Positions 43,132 through 50,715 of a stretch of DNA of 51,077 bases are shown here, in pieces. The position numbers and the translations under genes are program-made. Source of the DNA: Nocardia cyriacigeorgica (GTDB taxonomy: Bacteria > Actinomycetota > Actinomycetes > Mycobacteriales > Mycobacteriaceae). Every line of letters starts with the position of its first letter. Positions within the stretch are counted from its first letter, which is position 1. The stretch spans positions 1 to 51,077 of the forward strand of contig NZ_JAAGVC010000038.1 in the NCBI RefSeq assembly GCF_010858045.1, read 5' to 3'. A model generated the notes under the pieces. It was not told the DNA's origin. It did no database searches and saw nothing but the letters and a program-made list of their open reading frames with translations.

Positions 43132-44129
43132 GTCCCGATCACGGCGTCCTCGTCGAAGGCATCGAGAAATCCTTCGGCGCCGTCCACGCGCTGCGCGGCG
43201 TCGACTTCCACGCCGCCCCCGGCGAGGTGCTCGGCATCCTCGGCCCCAACGGCGCGGGCAAGACCACGACGGTGAACATCCTGTCCACGCTGATCCCGCC
43301 CGATCGCGGGCGCGCGGTGGTGGCCGGCCACGATGTGGTCGCCGACCCGGCCGCGGTGCGCCGATCCATCATGCTGACCGGCCAGTACGCCGCCCTCGAC
43401 GACATGCTCAGCGGCTACGAGAACCTGGTGATGTTCGGCAGGCTGATGGGTTTGCGCAAACGCGCCGCCCGCGCCCGCGCCGACGAGCTGATCGCCGCCT
43501 TCGACCTGGTCGCCGCGGCGGGACGGCGGGTCGGCACCTATTCCGGCGGTATGCGGCGCCGCATCGATATCGCCTGCGGGCTGGTCGTGCGCCCGGAGGT
43601 GGTGTTCCTGGACGAGCCGACCACCGGCCTCGATCCACGCAGCAGACAGGGCGTCTGGGATCTGGTCGGCGGCTTCCAGCAGGCGGGCATCACCACCCTG
43701 CTCACCACCCAGTACCTGGAAGAGGCCGACGCGCTCAGCGACCGGATCATCGTCATCGATCACGGCGTGGTGATCGCCGCGGGCACCGCCGACGAACTGA
43801 AGGCCCGCACCGGTGGCAGCTATTGCGAGGTCGTGCCGCTGGATCTCGGCGATCTGCCGGCCATCGCCGACGCGCTCGGTTCGCTGCTGCCGCAGGGCAA
43901 TCGGGCGATGTTCACCACCGAATCCGACCGCATCGCGATCCCCGCCCCCGATGGCGCGAAAACGCTGGCGGAGGCGCTGCGGCGACTGGACGCGGCCGGG
44001 GTCGAACTGGTCGACATTGCACTGCGCCGCCCGTCGCTCGACGACGTCTTCCTCCAGCTCACCGGCCACCTCGCCGCCACCGAGTCCGAGGCCGAGCCGC
44101 AACCCGCTGCGGCACAGGCACTGCCATGA
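43128..44129 (+). CDS. DrrA-type ABC exporter ATP-binding protein
   Basis: 333 residues: Walker A GPNGAGKTTT near residue 40, signature YSGGMRRRIDIACGLV, Walker B VVFLDEPTTGLDPRSR, and the C-terminal extension with RRPSLDDVFLQLTGH typical of the daunorubicin-resistance (DrrA) subfamily. It powers a two-permease ABC-2 exporter. It starts at ATG 43128, overlapping the NRPS stop by four bases, with GGGAGG six bases upstream. Synthesis of the peptide and of its exporter is therefore translationally linked, so the NRPS product is very likely the cargo. The C-terminal tail is Ala/Pro-rich. Confidence 0.95.
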   Translation: MSPDHGVLVEGIEKSFGAVHALRGVDFHAAPGEVLGILGPNGAGKTTTVNILSTLIPPDRGRAVVAGHDVVADPAAVRRSIMLTGQYAALDDMLSGYENLVMFGRLMGLRKRAARARADELIAAFDLVAAAGRRVGTYSGGMRRRIDIACGLVVRPEVVFLDEPTTGLDPRSRQGVWDLVGGFQQAGITTLLTTQYLEEADALSDRIIVIDHGVVIAAGTADELKARTGGSYCEVVPLDLGDLPAIADALGSLLPQGNRAMFTTESDRIAIPAPDGAKTLAEALRRLDAAGVELVDIALRRPSLDDVFLQLTGHLAATESEAEPQPAAAQALP

Positions 44130-44944
44130 CCGCCGCGGTCTGGTTGACGGGCACACGGGCCCGGCAGGTGACCCCCGCGCAGTGGTGGGTGCTCACCGCC
44201 CGGTTCATCGTGCCGTCGGTGCGGTCCGGTGAGATCCTGTCCTCGATCCTCGCACCGGCGGCCTTCACCGCGAGCTTCTATCTGCCGCTGAAGACCGTGA
44301 TGATGTTCGCGGGCACCGGTTTCAGCAGCTACGCCCAGTTCATGATGCCGATCGTGATCCTGCAGGCGGCCGCGTTCACCGCCATCTCGGCGGCCTTCCG
44401 GTCGGCCACCGACGCCGTCGCCGGACTCAACCGCCGCTTCGGCGCCATGCCGATCAACCCGTTCGTTCCGGTCGCCGCGCGGATGTCGGGCAACGTCTTC
44501 CGGTTGGTCATCGCGCTCACCACGGCGCTGGTCTGCGGGTACGTCATCGGGTTCCGGTTCCGCCTCGATGCCGTGCACACACTGGGGTTCCTGTTGTTCG
44601 CGCTGCTCGTTGGCATCGCGTTGACGCTGGCGGCCGACGTCATCGGCACACTGTCGAAGAGCCCGGAGGCCACCACGCAGGCGCTGGTGCTGCCGCCGTT
44701 GATCCTCGGCATGCTGTCCACCGGACTCGCACCCGCGGCCCAATTCCCGGAGTGGGTGCAGCCGTTCGTGCGCAACCAGCCGGTCTCCCAGTTCGTCATC
44801 GCTTTGCGCGCGCTGGCCGGCGACACCCTCGGCAATGCCGGCGACGTGTCGTGGTCGCTCATGGGGCCGCCGCTGGCCTGGGCCTTCGGCATCCTCGCGG
44901 TCTGCGCGCCCGCGGCGGTGCGGCTGAGTGCCAGGAGGCGATGA
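44126..44944 (+). CDS. ABC-2-type permease, DrrB-like (first subunit)
   Basis: 272 residues with about six hydrophobic helices: the ABC-2 opening WWVLTARFIVPSVRSGEILSS, then YAQFMMPIVILQAAAFTAIS, TALVCGYVIGFRF, LLFALLVGIALTLAADVIG, and the closing PEWVQPFVRNQPVSQFV motif that marks this family (usually P-x-W-x2-x-x-x-NP). It overlaps the ATPase stop (ATGA) and leads into a second permease, so the exporter is a heterodimer of permeases. The translocated molecule is inferred from operon position only. Confidence 0.92.
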   Translation: MTAAVWLTGTRARQVTPAQWWVLTARFIVPSVRSGEILSSILAPAAFTASFYLPLKTVMMFAGTGFSSYAQFMMPIVILQAAAFTAISAAFRSATDAVAGLNRRFGAMPINPFVPVAARMSGNVFRLVIALTTALVCGYVIGFRFRLDAVHTLGFLLFALLVGIALTLAADVIGTLSKSPEATTQALVLPPLILGMLSTGLAPAAQFPEWVQPFVRNQPVSQFVIALRALAGDTLGNAGDVSWSLMGPPLAWAFGILAVCAPAAVRLSARRR

Positions 44945-45762
44945 TGACCCTGCCCGCCGCCCACCCCGCCGACCTGCGCACCGCGCCGGAAACCTCGGCT
45001 ACCGCGCTGATCCGGCACACCGTCATCCAGACCCAGCGGCTGCTGCTGCGCTGGGCGCGCAACCCGATCACCCTGCTGGAGACCCTGCTCATCCCCTGCC
45101 TGCTGCTGCTCATGCTCGACATCGTGGTGGGCGGGCAGATCCAGAAGTTCACCGGCCAGGACGCGCTCTACGGTTCGGTCCCGATGGTCGCCGTCGTCGG
45201 CGCGCTCTCGGGCGCGGTCGCCGGCGGGGTGCTGCTCGGACGGGAACGCGATGCCGGGCTGCTGGCGCGGTTCTGGGTACTGCCGGTGCATCGAGCGTCG
45301 GGCCTGGCCTCGCGGATTCTCGCCGAGGGCTGCCGGATCTTCGCCGGCACCGTCACCGTGGTCATCGTCGGCTACCTGCTCGGCTTCCGCTTCCAGCAGG
45401 GTCTGGCCGCGACGGTCGCGTTCCTGCTCGTGCCCACCCTGTTCGGCCTGGCGTTCGCCACCGTGGTCACCGCCGTCGCGGTCTACACCGCCAAAGCCAC
45501 CCTGGTGGAGGCGATTACGATCCTCACCTCGCTGATGATGTTCTTCAGCACCGGCTTCGTCCCGCTGGCCGCCTACCCGCAGTGGCTGCAACCGATCGTG
45601 CACAACCAGCCCATGTCGACCGCCGTGGACACCATGCGCGCCCTCGCCAAGGGCGGCGAACTGGCCCGGCCGCTCACCTTGACCCTGCTGTGGTCGGCCG
45701 CCGCGATCGTGCTGTTCGCGGTACCGGCCACCATCGGGTACCGGCGGGCCAGCCGGCGCTGA
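44944..45762 (+). CDS. ABC-2-type permease, DrrC-like (second subunit)
   Basis: 272 residues with a similar six-helix layout: RLLLRWARNPITLLETLLIPCLLLLMLD, GALSGAVAGGVLLGRERDAGLLARF-VLPVHR (the conserved ABC-2 E-R-E-x-G loop), VVIVGYLLGFRF, and PQWLQPIVHNQPMSTAVD. Two overlapping ATGs exist: 44941 has AGGAGG only 2 nt away and 44944 has it at 5 nt, so 44944 is chosen; either overlaps the previous stop. It ends the NRPS-exporter operon. Pairwise similarity with the first permease (for example QP-V-NQP) indicates an old duplication. Confidence 0.92.
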   Translation: MTLPAAHPADLRTAPETSATALIRHTVIQTQRLLLRWARNPITLLETLLIPCLLLLMLDIVVGGQIQKFTGQDALYGSVPMVAVVGALSGAVAGGVLLGRERDAGLLARFWVLPVHRASGLASRILAEGCRIFAGTVTVVIVGYLLGFRFQQGLAATVAFLLVPTLFGLAFATVVTAVAVYTAKATLVEAITILTSLMMFFSTGFVPLAAYPQWLQPIVHNQPMSTAVDTMRALAKGGELARPLTLTLLWSAAAIVLFAVPATIGYRRASRR

Positions 45763-45772
45763 CCCTCCCGGC

Positions 45773-45827
45773 TCACAGCCGACTCCCAGCGAATGCCCAG
45801 CCCGGCCGGAGCCGGCAGCCATAGCGT
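45773..45827 (+). promoter_or_regulatory. Three heptamer repeats with 11-bp phasing plus a -10 box (PhoP-like site)
   Basis: TCACAGC (45773-45779), TCCCAGC (45784-45790) and GCCCAGC (45795-45801) are separated by exactly 4 nt each. The mycobacterial PhoP consensus is TCACAGC-N4-TCACAGC. TAGCGT at 45822-45827 fits a TANNNT -10 box 20 bp after the last heptamer, so the array would sit over the -35 region as an activator site. The downstream gene starts at 45864. Confidence 0.6.
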
Positions 45828-45863
45828 CGTGAACGACAACGTGGATCGAGGGAAGGACATCTC

Positions 45864-46808
45864 GTGGGCAGACAGCACAGGCGCGGCGGCGAGCACGAGC
45901 ACGATCTGGGGCTCGCGCACGATCTGCGGGTGATGTCGCGTCGACGGGCGCTGTGGATGTTCGGTGCGGCGGGCGCCGCGGGGGCTGCCGCGGTGGCAGC
46001 CGGGTGCGCGAGCGACGACGGCGCCGAGGCCGTGACGACGCGCACGGCGGCGTCGACCGAGACGCCCGTCGCCGCACCCGCCGAAACCGCCGGCCCCTAC
46101 CCCGGCGACGGTTCCAATGGCCCGAACGTGCTGATCGAATCCGGCGTCGTCCGCTCCGATATCACCGGCAGCTTCGGCGCCTACACCGGTGTGGCGGAGG
46201 GTGTGCCGCTCACCATCGACCTCACCCTGCACGATCTGGCCGCCGGGACCCTCGGCGCGGGCATGGCGCTGTATCTGTGGCAGTGCGACCGGGAAGGCCG
46301 CTATTCGCTCTACAGCGACGGCGTCACCGAACAGAACTATCTGCGCGGAGTCCAGATCGCCGACAGTGCGGGCAAGATCACCTTCGCCTCGATCTTCCCG
46401 GCCTGCTACGACGGCCGCTGGCCGCACCTGCATTTCGAGGTCTACGACTCCCTCGAAGCCGCGGTCGCCGGCGACAACGCCCGCCTCACCTCACAGATCG
46501 CCCTGCCCGAGGACGCCTGCGAAGCCGTCTACGCCTACGACTCCGGCTATTCGGCCAGCATCCCGAATCTGTCGGCGGTATCGCTGGATTCGGACATGGT
46601 CTTCGGCGACGGCTGGGACGCCGAGCTCGCCGACGTCACCGGCTCCCCCGCCGCCGGCCTCACCGCCACCCTCACCATCGGCGTCGCGGAAAAATCGGCC
46701 AACACCTCCCCCGACGGCGGCGCCCCCGGCGGGATGCCACCGGGCGCGAGCAACGGCCGCCCGCCGGGGCCACCGCCCGGCGGCACCCGCCCGCAGCCCG
46801 GCAACTGA
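45864..46808 (+). CDS. Intradiol ring-cleavage dioxygenase-like lipoprotein
   Basis: The N-terminus has a twin-arginine-like SRRRALWMFGAAGAAGAAAVAAGC, with lipobox VAAGC near residue 48, so it is probably a Tat-exported lipoprotein. The body has the intradiol dioxygenase pattern: ETAGPYPGDGSNGPN, IDLTLHDL...ALYLWQCDREGRYSLYS with two candidate Tyr ligands, and WPHLHFEVY with the His-x-His pair, so all four Fe(III) ligands of a protocatechuate-type dioxygenase are accounted for. The last ~50 residues are Gly/Pro-rich and disordered. GTG 45864 has AAGGA seven bases upstream. It likely acts outside the cell on an unknown catechol, or serves another purpose. Confidence 0.87.
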   Translation: MGRQHRRGGEHEHDLGLAHDLRVMSRRRALWMFGAAGAAGAAAVAAGCASDDGAEAVTTRTAASTETPVAAPAETAGPYPGDGSNGPNVLIESGVVRSDITGSFGAYTGVAEGVPLTIDLTLHDLAAGTLGAGMALYLWQCDREGRYSLYSDGVTEQNYLRGVQIADSAGKITFASIFPACYDGRWPHLHFEVYDSLEAAVAGDNARLTSQIALPEDACEAVYAYDSGYSASIPNLSAVSLDSDMVFGDGWDAELADVTGSPAAGLTATLTIGVAEKSANTSPDGGAPGGMPPGASNGRPPGPPPGGTRPQPGN

Positions 46809-47102
46809 GCGATCCCGCCCCGGTCCCCGGCCGCCCGAGGCGCCCCACCTGCGGGTCTGGCAAATCCTCCGCGATCGCGCGCGACGCACCCGGCACCGAT
46901 GCACGCCCCGGCCCGGCGATGGCGGACAATGGGGCGCACGGCAGCGGCCGCCACAGCTCCCCACCTGGCCGGTGAGGATGGCCGCTCGACACAAGGTGTT
47001 GTGTTGTCCGGAGTTGTCACCCACAAGGAGTAGTGTTCTGGGTGTAGGGAATTCCGTGACAGCAGCGTGCTCGGATGTGCGCGGGAAAGGCGTGGAGGCA
47101 GG
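46809..47102. other. Intergenic region before nrdF
   Basis: The left 170 bp after the dioxygenase stop are GC-rich with no recognisable gene. The right part holds the NrdR boxes and the nrdF leader, ending in GGAGG at 47094-47098. I see no NrdI, NrdH or NrdE gene, so the subunit is encoded apart from its partners, as in M. tuberculosis. Confidence 0.6.
46989..47036 (+). promoter_or_regulatory. nrdF: Pair of NrdR boxes upstream of nrdF
   Basis: ACACAAGGTGTTGTGT (46989-47004) matches the NrdR consensus acaCWATATATWGtgt at 13 of 16 positions and is itself a dyad. CCACAAGGAGTAGTGT (47021-47036) matches at 11. The copies start 32 bp apart, three helical turns, the arrangement described for paired NrdR boxes. 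The boxes lie 67-114 bp before the nrdF start, over the probable promoter. Confidence 0.75.
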
Positions 47103-48065
47103 ATGAAACTGATCGATCGGGTGTCGGCCATCAACTGGAATCGGGTGCCCGACGAGAAGGATGCCGAGGTCTGGGACCGGCTGACCGGCAACTTCTGGCT
47201 GCCGGAGAAGGTGCCGGTGTCCAACGACATCCCGTCGTGGAACACCCTGACCGCCGACGAGAAGCAGCTGACCATGCGGGTCTTCACCGGCCTCACGCTG
47301 CTCGACACCATCCAGGGCACCGTCGGCGCGGTGAGCCTGATCCCCGATGCGCTCACCCCGCACGAGGAGGCGGTGCTCACCAACATCGCGTTCATGGAAT
47401 CGGTGCACGCGAAGAGCTACAGCTCGATCTTCTCCACGCTGTGCTCCACCCGCGAGATCGACGATGCCTTCCGCTGGTCGGAGGAGAACCGCAACCTCCA
47501 GCGCAAGGCCGAGATCGTGCTCGACTACTACCGCGGTGACGAGCCGCTCAAGCGCAAGGTGGCCTCAACCCTGCTGGAGAGCTTCCTGTTCTACTCCGGT
47601 TTCTACCTGCCGATGCACTGGTCATCGCGGGCCAAGCTCACCAACACCGCCGATATGATCCGGCTGATCATCCGCGACGAGGCGGTGCACGGCTACTACA
47701 TCGGCTACAAGTACCAGAAGGGCCTCGAGCAGGTCACCCAGGCCGAACGCGACGAGCTCAAGAACTACACCTTCGAGCTGCTGTTCGAGCTCTACGACAA
47801 CGAGGTCGAATACACCCAGGATCTCTACGACGAGGTGGGCCTCACCGAAGACGTCAAGAAGTTCCTGCGCTACAACGCCAACAAGGCGCTGATGAACCTC
47901 GGCTACGAGGGCCTGTTCCCCAAGGACGAAACCGAAGTCAACCCGGCCATCCTGTCGGCGCTCTCGCCCAACGCCGACGAGAACCACGACTTCTTCTCCG
48001 GATCCGGGTCCAGCTACGTCATCGGCAAGGCCGTCAACACCGAAGACGAAGACTGGGAGTTCTAG
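47103..48065 (+). CDS. nrdF: Class Ib ribonucleotide reductase small subunit
   Basis: The 320-residue NrdF radical-generating subunit. Carboxylate and His ligands are visible as LLDTIQG, FMESVHAKSYSSIF (Glu, His, then the radical Tyr region), ESFLFYSGFY and RDEAVHGYYIG, with the C-terminal tail ending EDEDWEF that docks into the large subunit. It reduces ribonucleoside diphosphates together with NrdE, using an Mn or Fe tyrosyl-radical cofactor loaded with NrdI. ATG 47103 follows GGAGG at 4 nt. The ortholog is Rv3048c (nrdF2), on the opposite relative strand here. It is preceded by NrdR boxes and followed by a strong terminator. Confidence 0.97.
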   Translation: MKLIDRVSAINWNRVPDEKDAEVWDRLTGNFWLPEKVPVSNDIPSWNTLTADEKQLTMRVFTGLTLLDTIQGTVGAVSLIPDALTPHEEAVLTNIAFMESVHAKSYSSIFSTLCSTREIDDAFRWSEENRNLQRKAEIVLDYYRGDEPLKRKVASTLLESFLFYSGFYLPMHWSSRAKLTNTADMIRLIIRDEAVHGYYIGYKYQKGLEQVTQAERDELKNYTFELLFELYDNEVEYTQDLYDEVGLTEDVKKFLRYNANKALMNLGYEGLFPKDETEVNPAILSALSPNADENHDFFSGSGSSYVIGKAVNTEDEDWEF

Positions 48066-48078
48066 AACCGGCGGTCTG

Positions 48079-48129
48079 CTCGAGCCCGGCGTCCACGATT
48101 CGATCGTGGCGTCGGGCTCGAGTTATTTT
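48079..48129 (+). terminator. Strong intrinsic terminator after nrdF
   Basis: A long stem of about 19 bp (left arm from 48079, right arm ending near 48122, with one mismatch and one bulge around a TTCGA loop) is followed by TTATTTT. It begins 13 bp after the nrdF stop. It is the best classical Rho-independent terminator in the window. Confidence 0.9.
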
Positions 48130-48181
48130 GTCCGAAGACCGGTCCCCCTCGGTGGGTCGGCGCCCACCCGAGGGAGTTTCG

Positions 48182-49102
48182 TTGTTGCGTCGCCTGGCCA
48201 TCGTTGCCGCAGTAGTGATCGGCGGCGTCGGCTGTCAGCAGCAGAGCGCGTCGAGTCCGGTCGATGAGATCTGGTTCACCCCCGCCGTCTCCGAGGCGCA
48301 GGTCTCCGAGGTGTTCCAGCGCATCCGCACGGTCGATCCGTGCGCCCTGATACCGCGGTCGGCACTGCAAGAGCACGGGACCGTCGGCGAGGTGCACGTC
48401 GGTGGGCAGACGATCAACGGCTGCCGGGCCCGCCTCGACGCCGGCGGATCGGCGGTCGACACCACCTGGGCGCTGGCGTGGGCGCCGGCCGCAAGCACCG
48501 TCCAGGAGACCCGGCGGGTCGGTGAGGTCAAGGTCGAGGTGCTCTCACCGGAGGATCTCGGGTCCACCGCGGAGCCGAAACAGTGCTGGGCCACCGCGGA
48601 ATTCCCGTCGATGGCACAGATCGTGCTGACCGTCGAGGCGCCGACCCCGGTCGACACCTGCGCGATCGGCAACGCGCTGATCGACACCGCGATCGAGCAG
48701 CTGCCGAGCAGCCCCGGCTACGGCACCTCGCCGGATTCGGTGCGCACCGTGCTCACCGGCGCCGACCCGTGCGAGGCGCTGCCGAAGCTCGCCGCCACCC
48801 CACTGCCCGTGCACGACTATCAGACCGCCCACACCTGCCGGTTCGGCACCGCCGACGCGCCCACCGCCATCGAGTACGGCTACCAGGCCGAAGACGAGAT
48901 CCGCCGCGATCAGACCGTCACGATGGACAACCGCACCGTCTACGTCGGCCGCGTCGGCGGCGGCCAATTCATCGGCTACACCTTCGCGGTGGGCCCGGAG
49001 CTGCCCGGCGGCGCACTGCCCGTGATCACCGTGCTCGGTAAGAATCAGCCGGAGGTCGAGCGGGCCCGCGACCAGCTGATGACCATGTACCCGCTGCCCT
49101 GA
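48182..49102 (+). CDS. DUF3558-like lipoprotein with two repeats
   Basis: TTG 48182 is the start, placed by AGGGAG five bases upstream. It gives MLRRLAIVAAVVIGGVGC, a compact signal peptide with lipobox Cys 18. The mature 290 residues contain two similar halves, each opened by a D-P-C motif (VDPCALIPRSAL and ADPCEALPKLA) and carrying further cysteines (NGCRA, QCWA, TCAI; HTCRF). This resembles DUF3558, a lipoprotein family abundant in Nocardia and mycobacteria with no known function. The longer frame from 48128 would begin inside the nrdF terminator. It is convergent with mgtE, only 15 bp apart. Confidence 0.8.
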   Translation: MLRRLAIVAAVVIGGVGCQQQSASSPVDEIWFTPAVSEAQVSEVFQRIRTVDPCALIPRSALQEHGTVGEVHVGGQTINGCRARLDAGGSAVDTTWALAWAPAASTVQETRRVGEVKVEVLSPEDLGSTAEPKQCWATAEFPSMAQIVLTVEAPTPVDTCAIGNALIDTAIEQLPSSPGYGTSPDSVRTVLTGADPCEALPKLAATPLPVHDYQTAHTCRFGTADAPTAIEYGYQAEDEIRRDQTVTMDNRTVYVGRVGGGQFIGYTFAVGPELPGGALPVITVLGKNQPEVERARDQLMTMYPLP

Positions 49103-49117
49103 GCGCGGCGGTCCGGC

Positions 49118-50482
49118 TCAGATCCCGAGCACCAGCTTCGCGGTGGTGAAGTAGATGATCAGGCCGGTCGCGTCCACCAGCGTGGTCACCATCGGCGCCG
49201 ACACCACGGCCGGGTCGATCCGCAACCGCTTGGCCAGCAGCGGCATGGTGCCGCCGATGGTCGCCGCCCACCCGCAGATGATGATGAGCGTGACGCCGAC
49301 GACCACCGCGATGCGCGGGCCGACGAAGAAGGCCCCGATCACCACGCCTGCCCCGGCCAGCATGGCCCCGAGTACCAGCCCCACCCGGCATTCGCGCCAG
49401 ATCACCTTCAGCAGATCGCTGCCACGAACCTCACCGACCGCCAGCGCGCGCACGCACGCGGTGGCGGCCTGCGCACCCGCATTGCCACCCGCTCCGATCA
49501 GCAGCGGGATGAACAGCGCCAGCTGCGCGGCCTGTTCGAGGGTGCCCTCGAAGAAATCGGTCACGCTGACGGTCAAGGTGGCCGCCAGCAGCAACAGCAG
49601 CAGCCACAGTGCCCGGTACCGGGCCAGCTGGAAGACCCCCGCCGCCATGTAGTGGCCTTCCCACGGCGCCGAACCGGACTGCTTGGCGACGTCCTCGGTG
49701 TCGGCGGCCTCGATGACCTCCACCGCGTCATCGAAGGTCAGCAGCCCGACGAGGCGATCCTCACTGTCGACGACGGGCAGGTTGAGGTCGTTGGTCTCGC
49801 GCATCAACCGGGCCGCCTTCTCCGCGGAGTCGGTGGCGCGGACGAACGCGGGCTCGGTGACGACCAGATCGGCCACCATCGTCTCGGGGCTGCTGAGCAC
49901 CAGCTCCCGCAGTTCCACGATGCCGCGCAACCGGCGTCCGGTGTCGACCACGGGCAGGGTGTAGACGGTTTCGGCGCCCGCACCCTTGAGCTGCACGGTG
50001 CGCAAGGCTTCGGCGACGGTCAGATTCCCCGGCAGCGCAACGACTTCCGGCGTCATATACCGGCCGACCGAGCCCTCCGGGTAGCCGAGCAGGGCGGCGG
50101 TCATCCGGCGTTCGCGCGGGCTCAGCCCCGCCAACGCCTTCTTGGCGACCTTGGCCGGTGCCTCGCGCAGCATCCGGGCACGGTCGTCGGGCGCCATGGC
50201 CTCGACCAGTTCGCGGAAACTCTGATCCCGCATGCCCTGCAGGATCTGCTGCTGGTCGACCGGCTCCAGCTCTTCGAACACCGCCAGCGCGAGGTCCTTG
50301 TCCAGCAGCCGGAACGCGACACCGGCGCCGACGGCGTCCATGCGGGCGATCTCGTCGGCGATGACGTGGGGTGGGTGGGTGTCGAGCCAGTGCAGGGCCG
50401 CGTCGACGCGGTGGCGTTCGACGACATCCTGCAGGGATTCCGACAGCGTGGGACGCTCGTGGATCAGTTCGGTCTGCGACAT
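49118..50482 (-). CDS. mgtE: MgtE-family magnesium transporter
   Basis: 454 residues with the full MgtE plan: an N-terminal helical domain (residues ~20-130, LALAVFEELEPVDQQQIL), a CBS pair (about 140-260; GRYMTPEVVALP and TFDDAVEVIEAAD), the plug helix, and five transmembrane helices including the signature PLLIGAGGNAGAQAAT of the ion pore. It imports Mg2+ (possibly Co2+) and closes when the cytosolic domain binds Mg2+. ATG 50482 is preceded by CGAGGA eight bases upstream. An Mg-sensing M-box RNA would be expected in some relatives, but its conserved core is not recognisable in the leader. Confidence 0.95.
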   Translation of the reverse strand: MSQTELIHERPTLSESLQDVVERHRVDAALHWLDTHPPHVIADEIARMDAVGAGVAFRLLDKDLALAVFEELEPVDQQQILQGMRDQSFRELVEAMAPDDRARMLREAPAKVAKKALAGLSPRERRMTAALLGYPEGSVGRYMTPEVVALPGNLTVAEALRTVQLKGAGAETVYTLPVVDTGRRLRGIVELRELVLSSPETMVADLVVTEPAFVRATDSAEKAARLMRETNDLNLPVVDSEDRLVGLLTFDDAVEVIEAADTEDVAKQSGSAPWEGHYMAAGVFQLARYRALWLLLLLLAATLTVSVTDFFEGTLEQAAQLALFIPLLIGAGGNAGAQAATACVRALAVGEVRGSDLLKVIWRECRVGLVLGAMLAGAGVVIGAFFVGPRIAVVVGVTLIIICGWAATIGGTMPLLAKRLRIDPAVVSAPMVTTLVDATGLIIYFTTAKLVLGI

Positions 50483-50715
50483 GGCAAAGTCCTCGGCACA
50501 GCAGTGAGTTGGCGAGTGAATCGGAAATCGACATCACACCGCGGGCGCTCACGCCAGTCGCTACCGCCGGAAGAACCTGCTACCGGGAACGCGAAGGCGC
50601 GGCGCCGCGCGGCCTTCGACTGGGAGGTTCGCTGCGCATCGCAACACCACCTCCTCCGGAATTCGCCGCCGCGTCATATCGCGGCCGGTCCCCACTACCG
50701 GCAGGCGGACGCCCA
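50483..50715. promoter_or_regulatory. mgtE leader region with a strong hairpin
   Basis: The stretch upstream of the leftward mgtE contains a strong dyad at 50592-50618: CGAAGG pairs with CCTTCG around the self-complementary CGCGGCGCCGCG. It lies about 110 nt before the start and could shape the mRNA leader or end transcripts entering from the right. No coding region is convincing here. Confidence 0.5.

Noticed and set aside
41085..44129. 1014-codon frame that would fuse an Arg-rich N-terminus to the exporter ATPase
   Set aside because: The first ~680 codons are an off-frame shadow of the NRPS; the ATPase begins at ATG 43128 with its own ribosome site.
50483..50715. M-box magnesium riboswitch before mgtE
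   Set aside because: The conserved GGTGAGGCTCC-type core and helix order were not found on the mgtE strand; only a simple GC hairpin is present.
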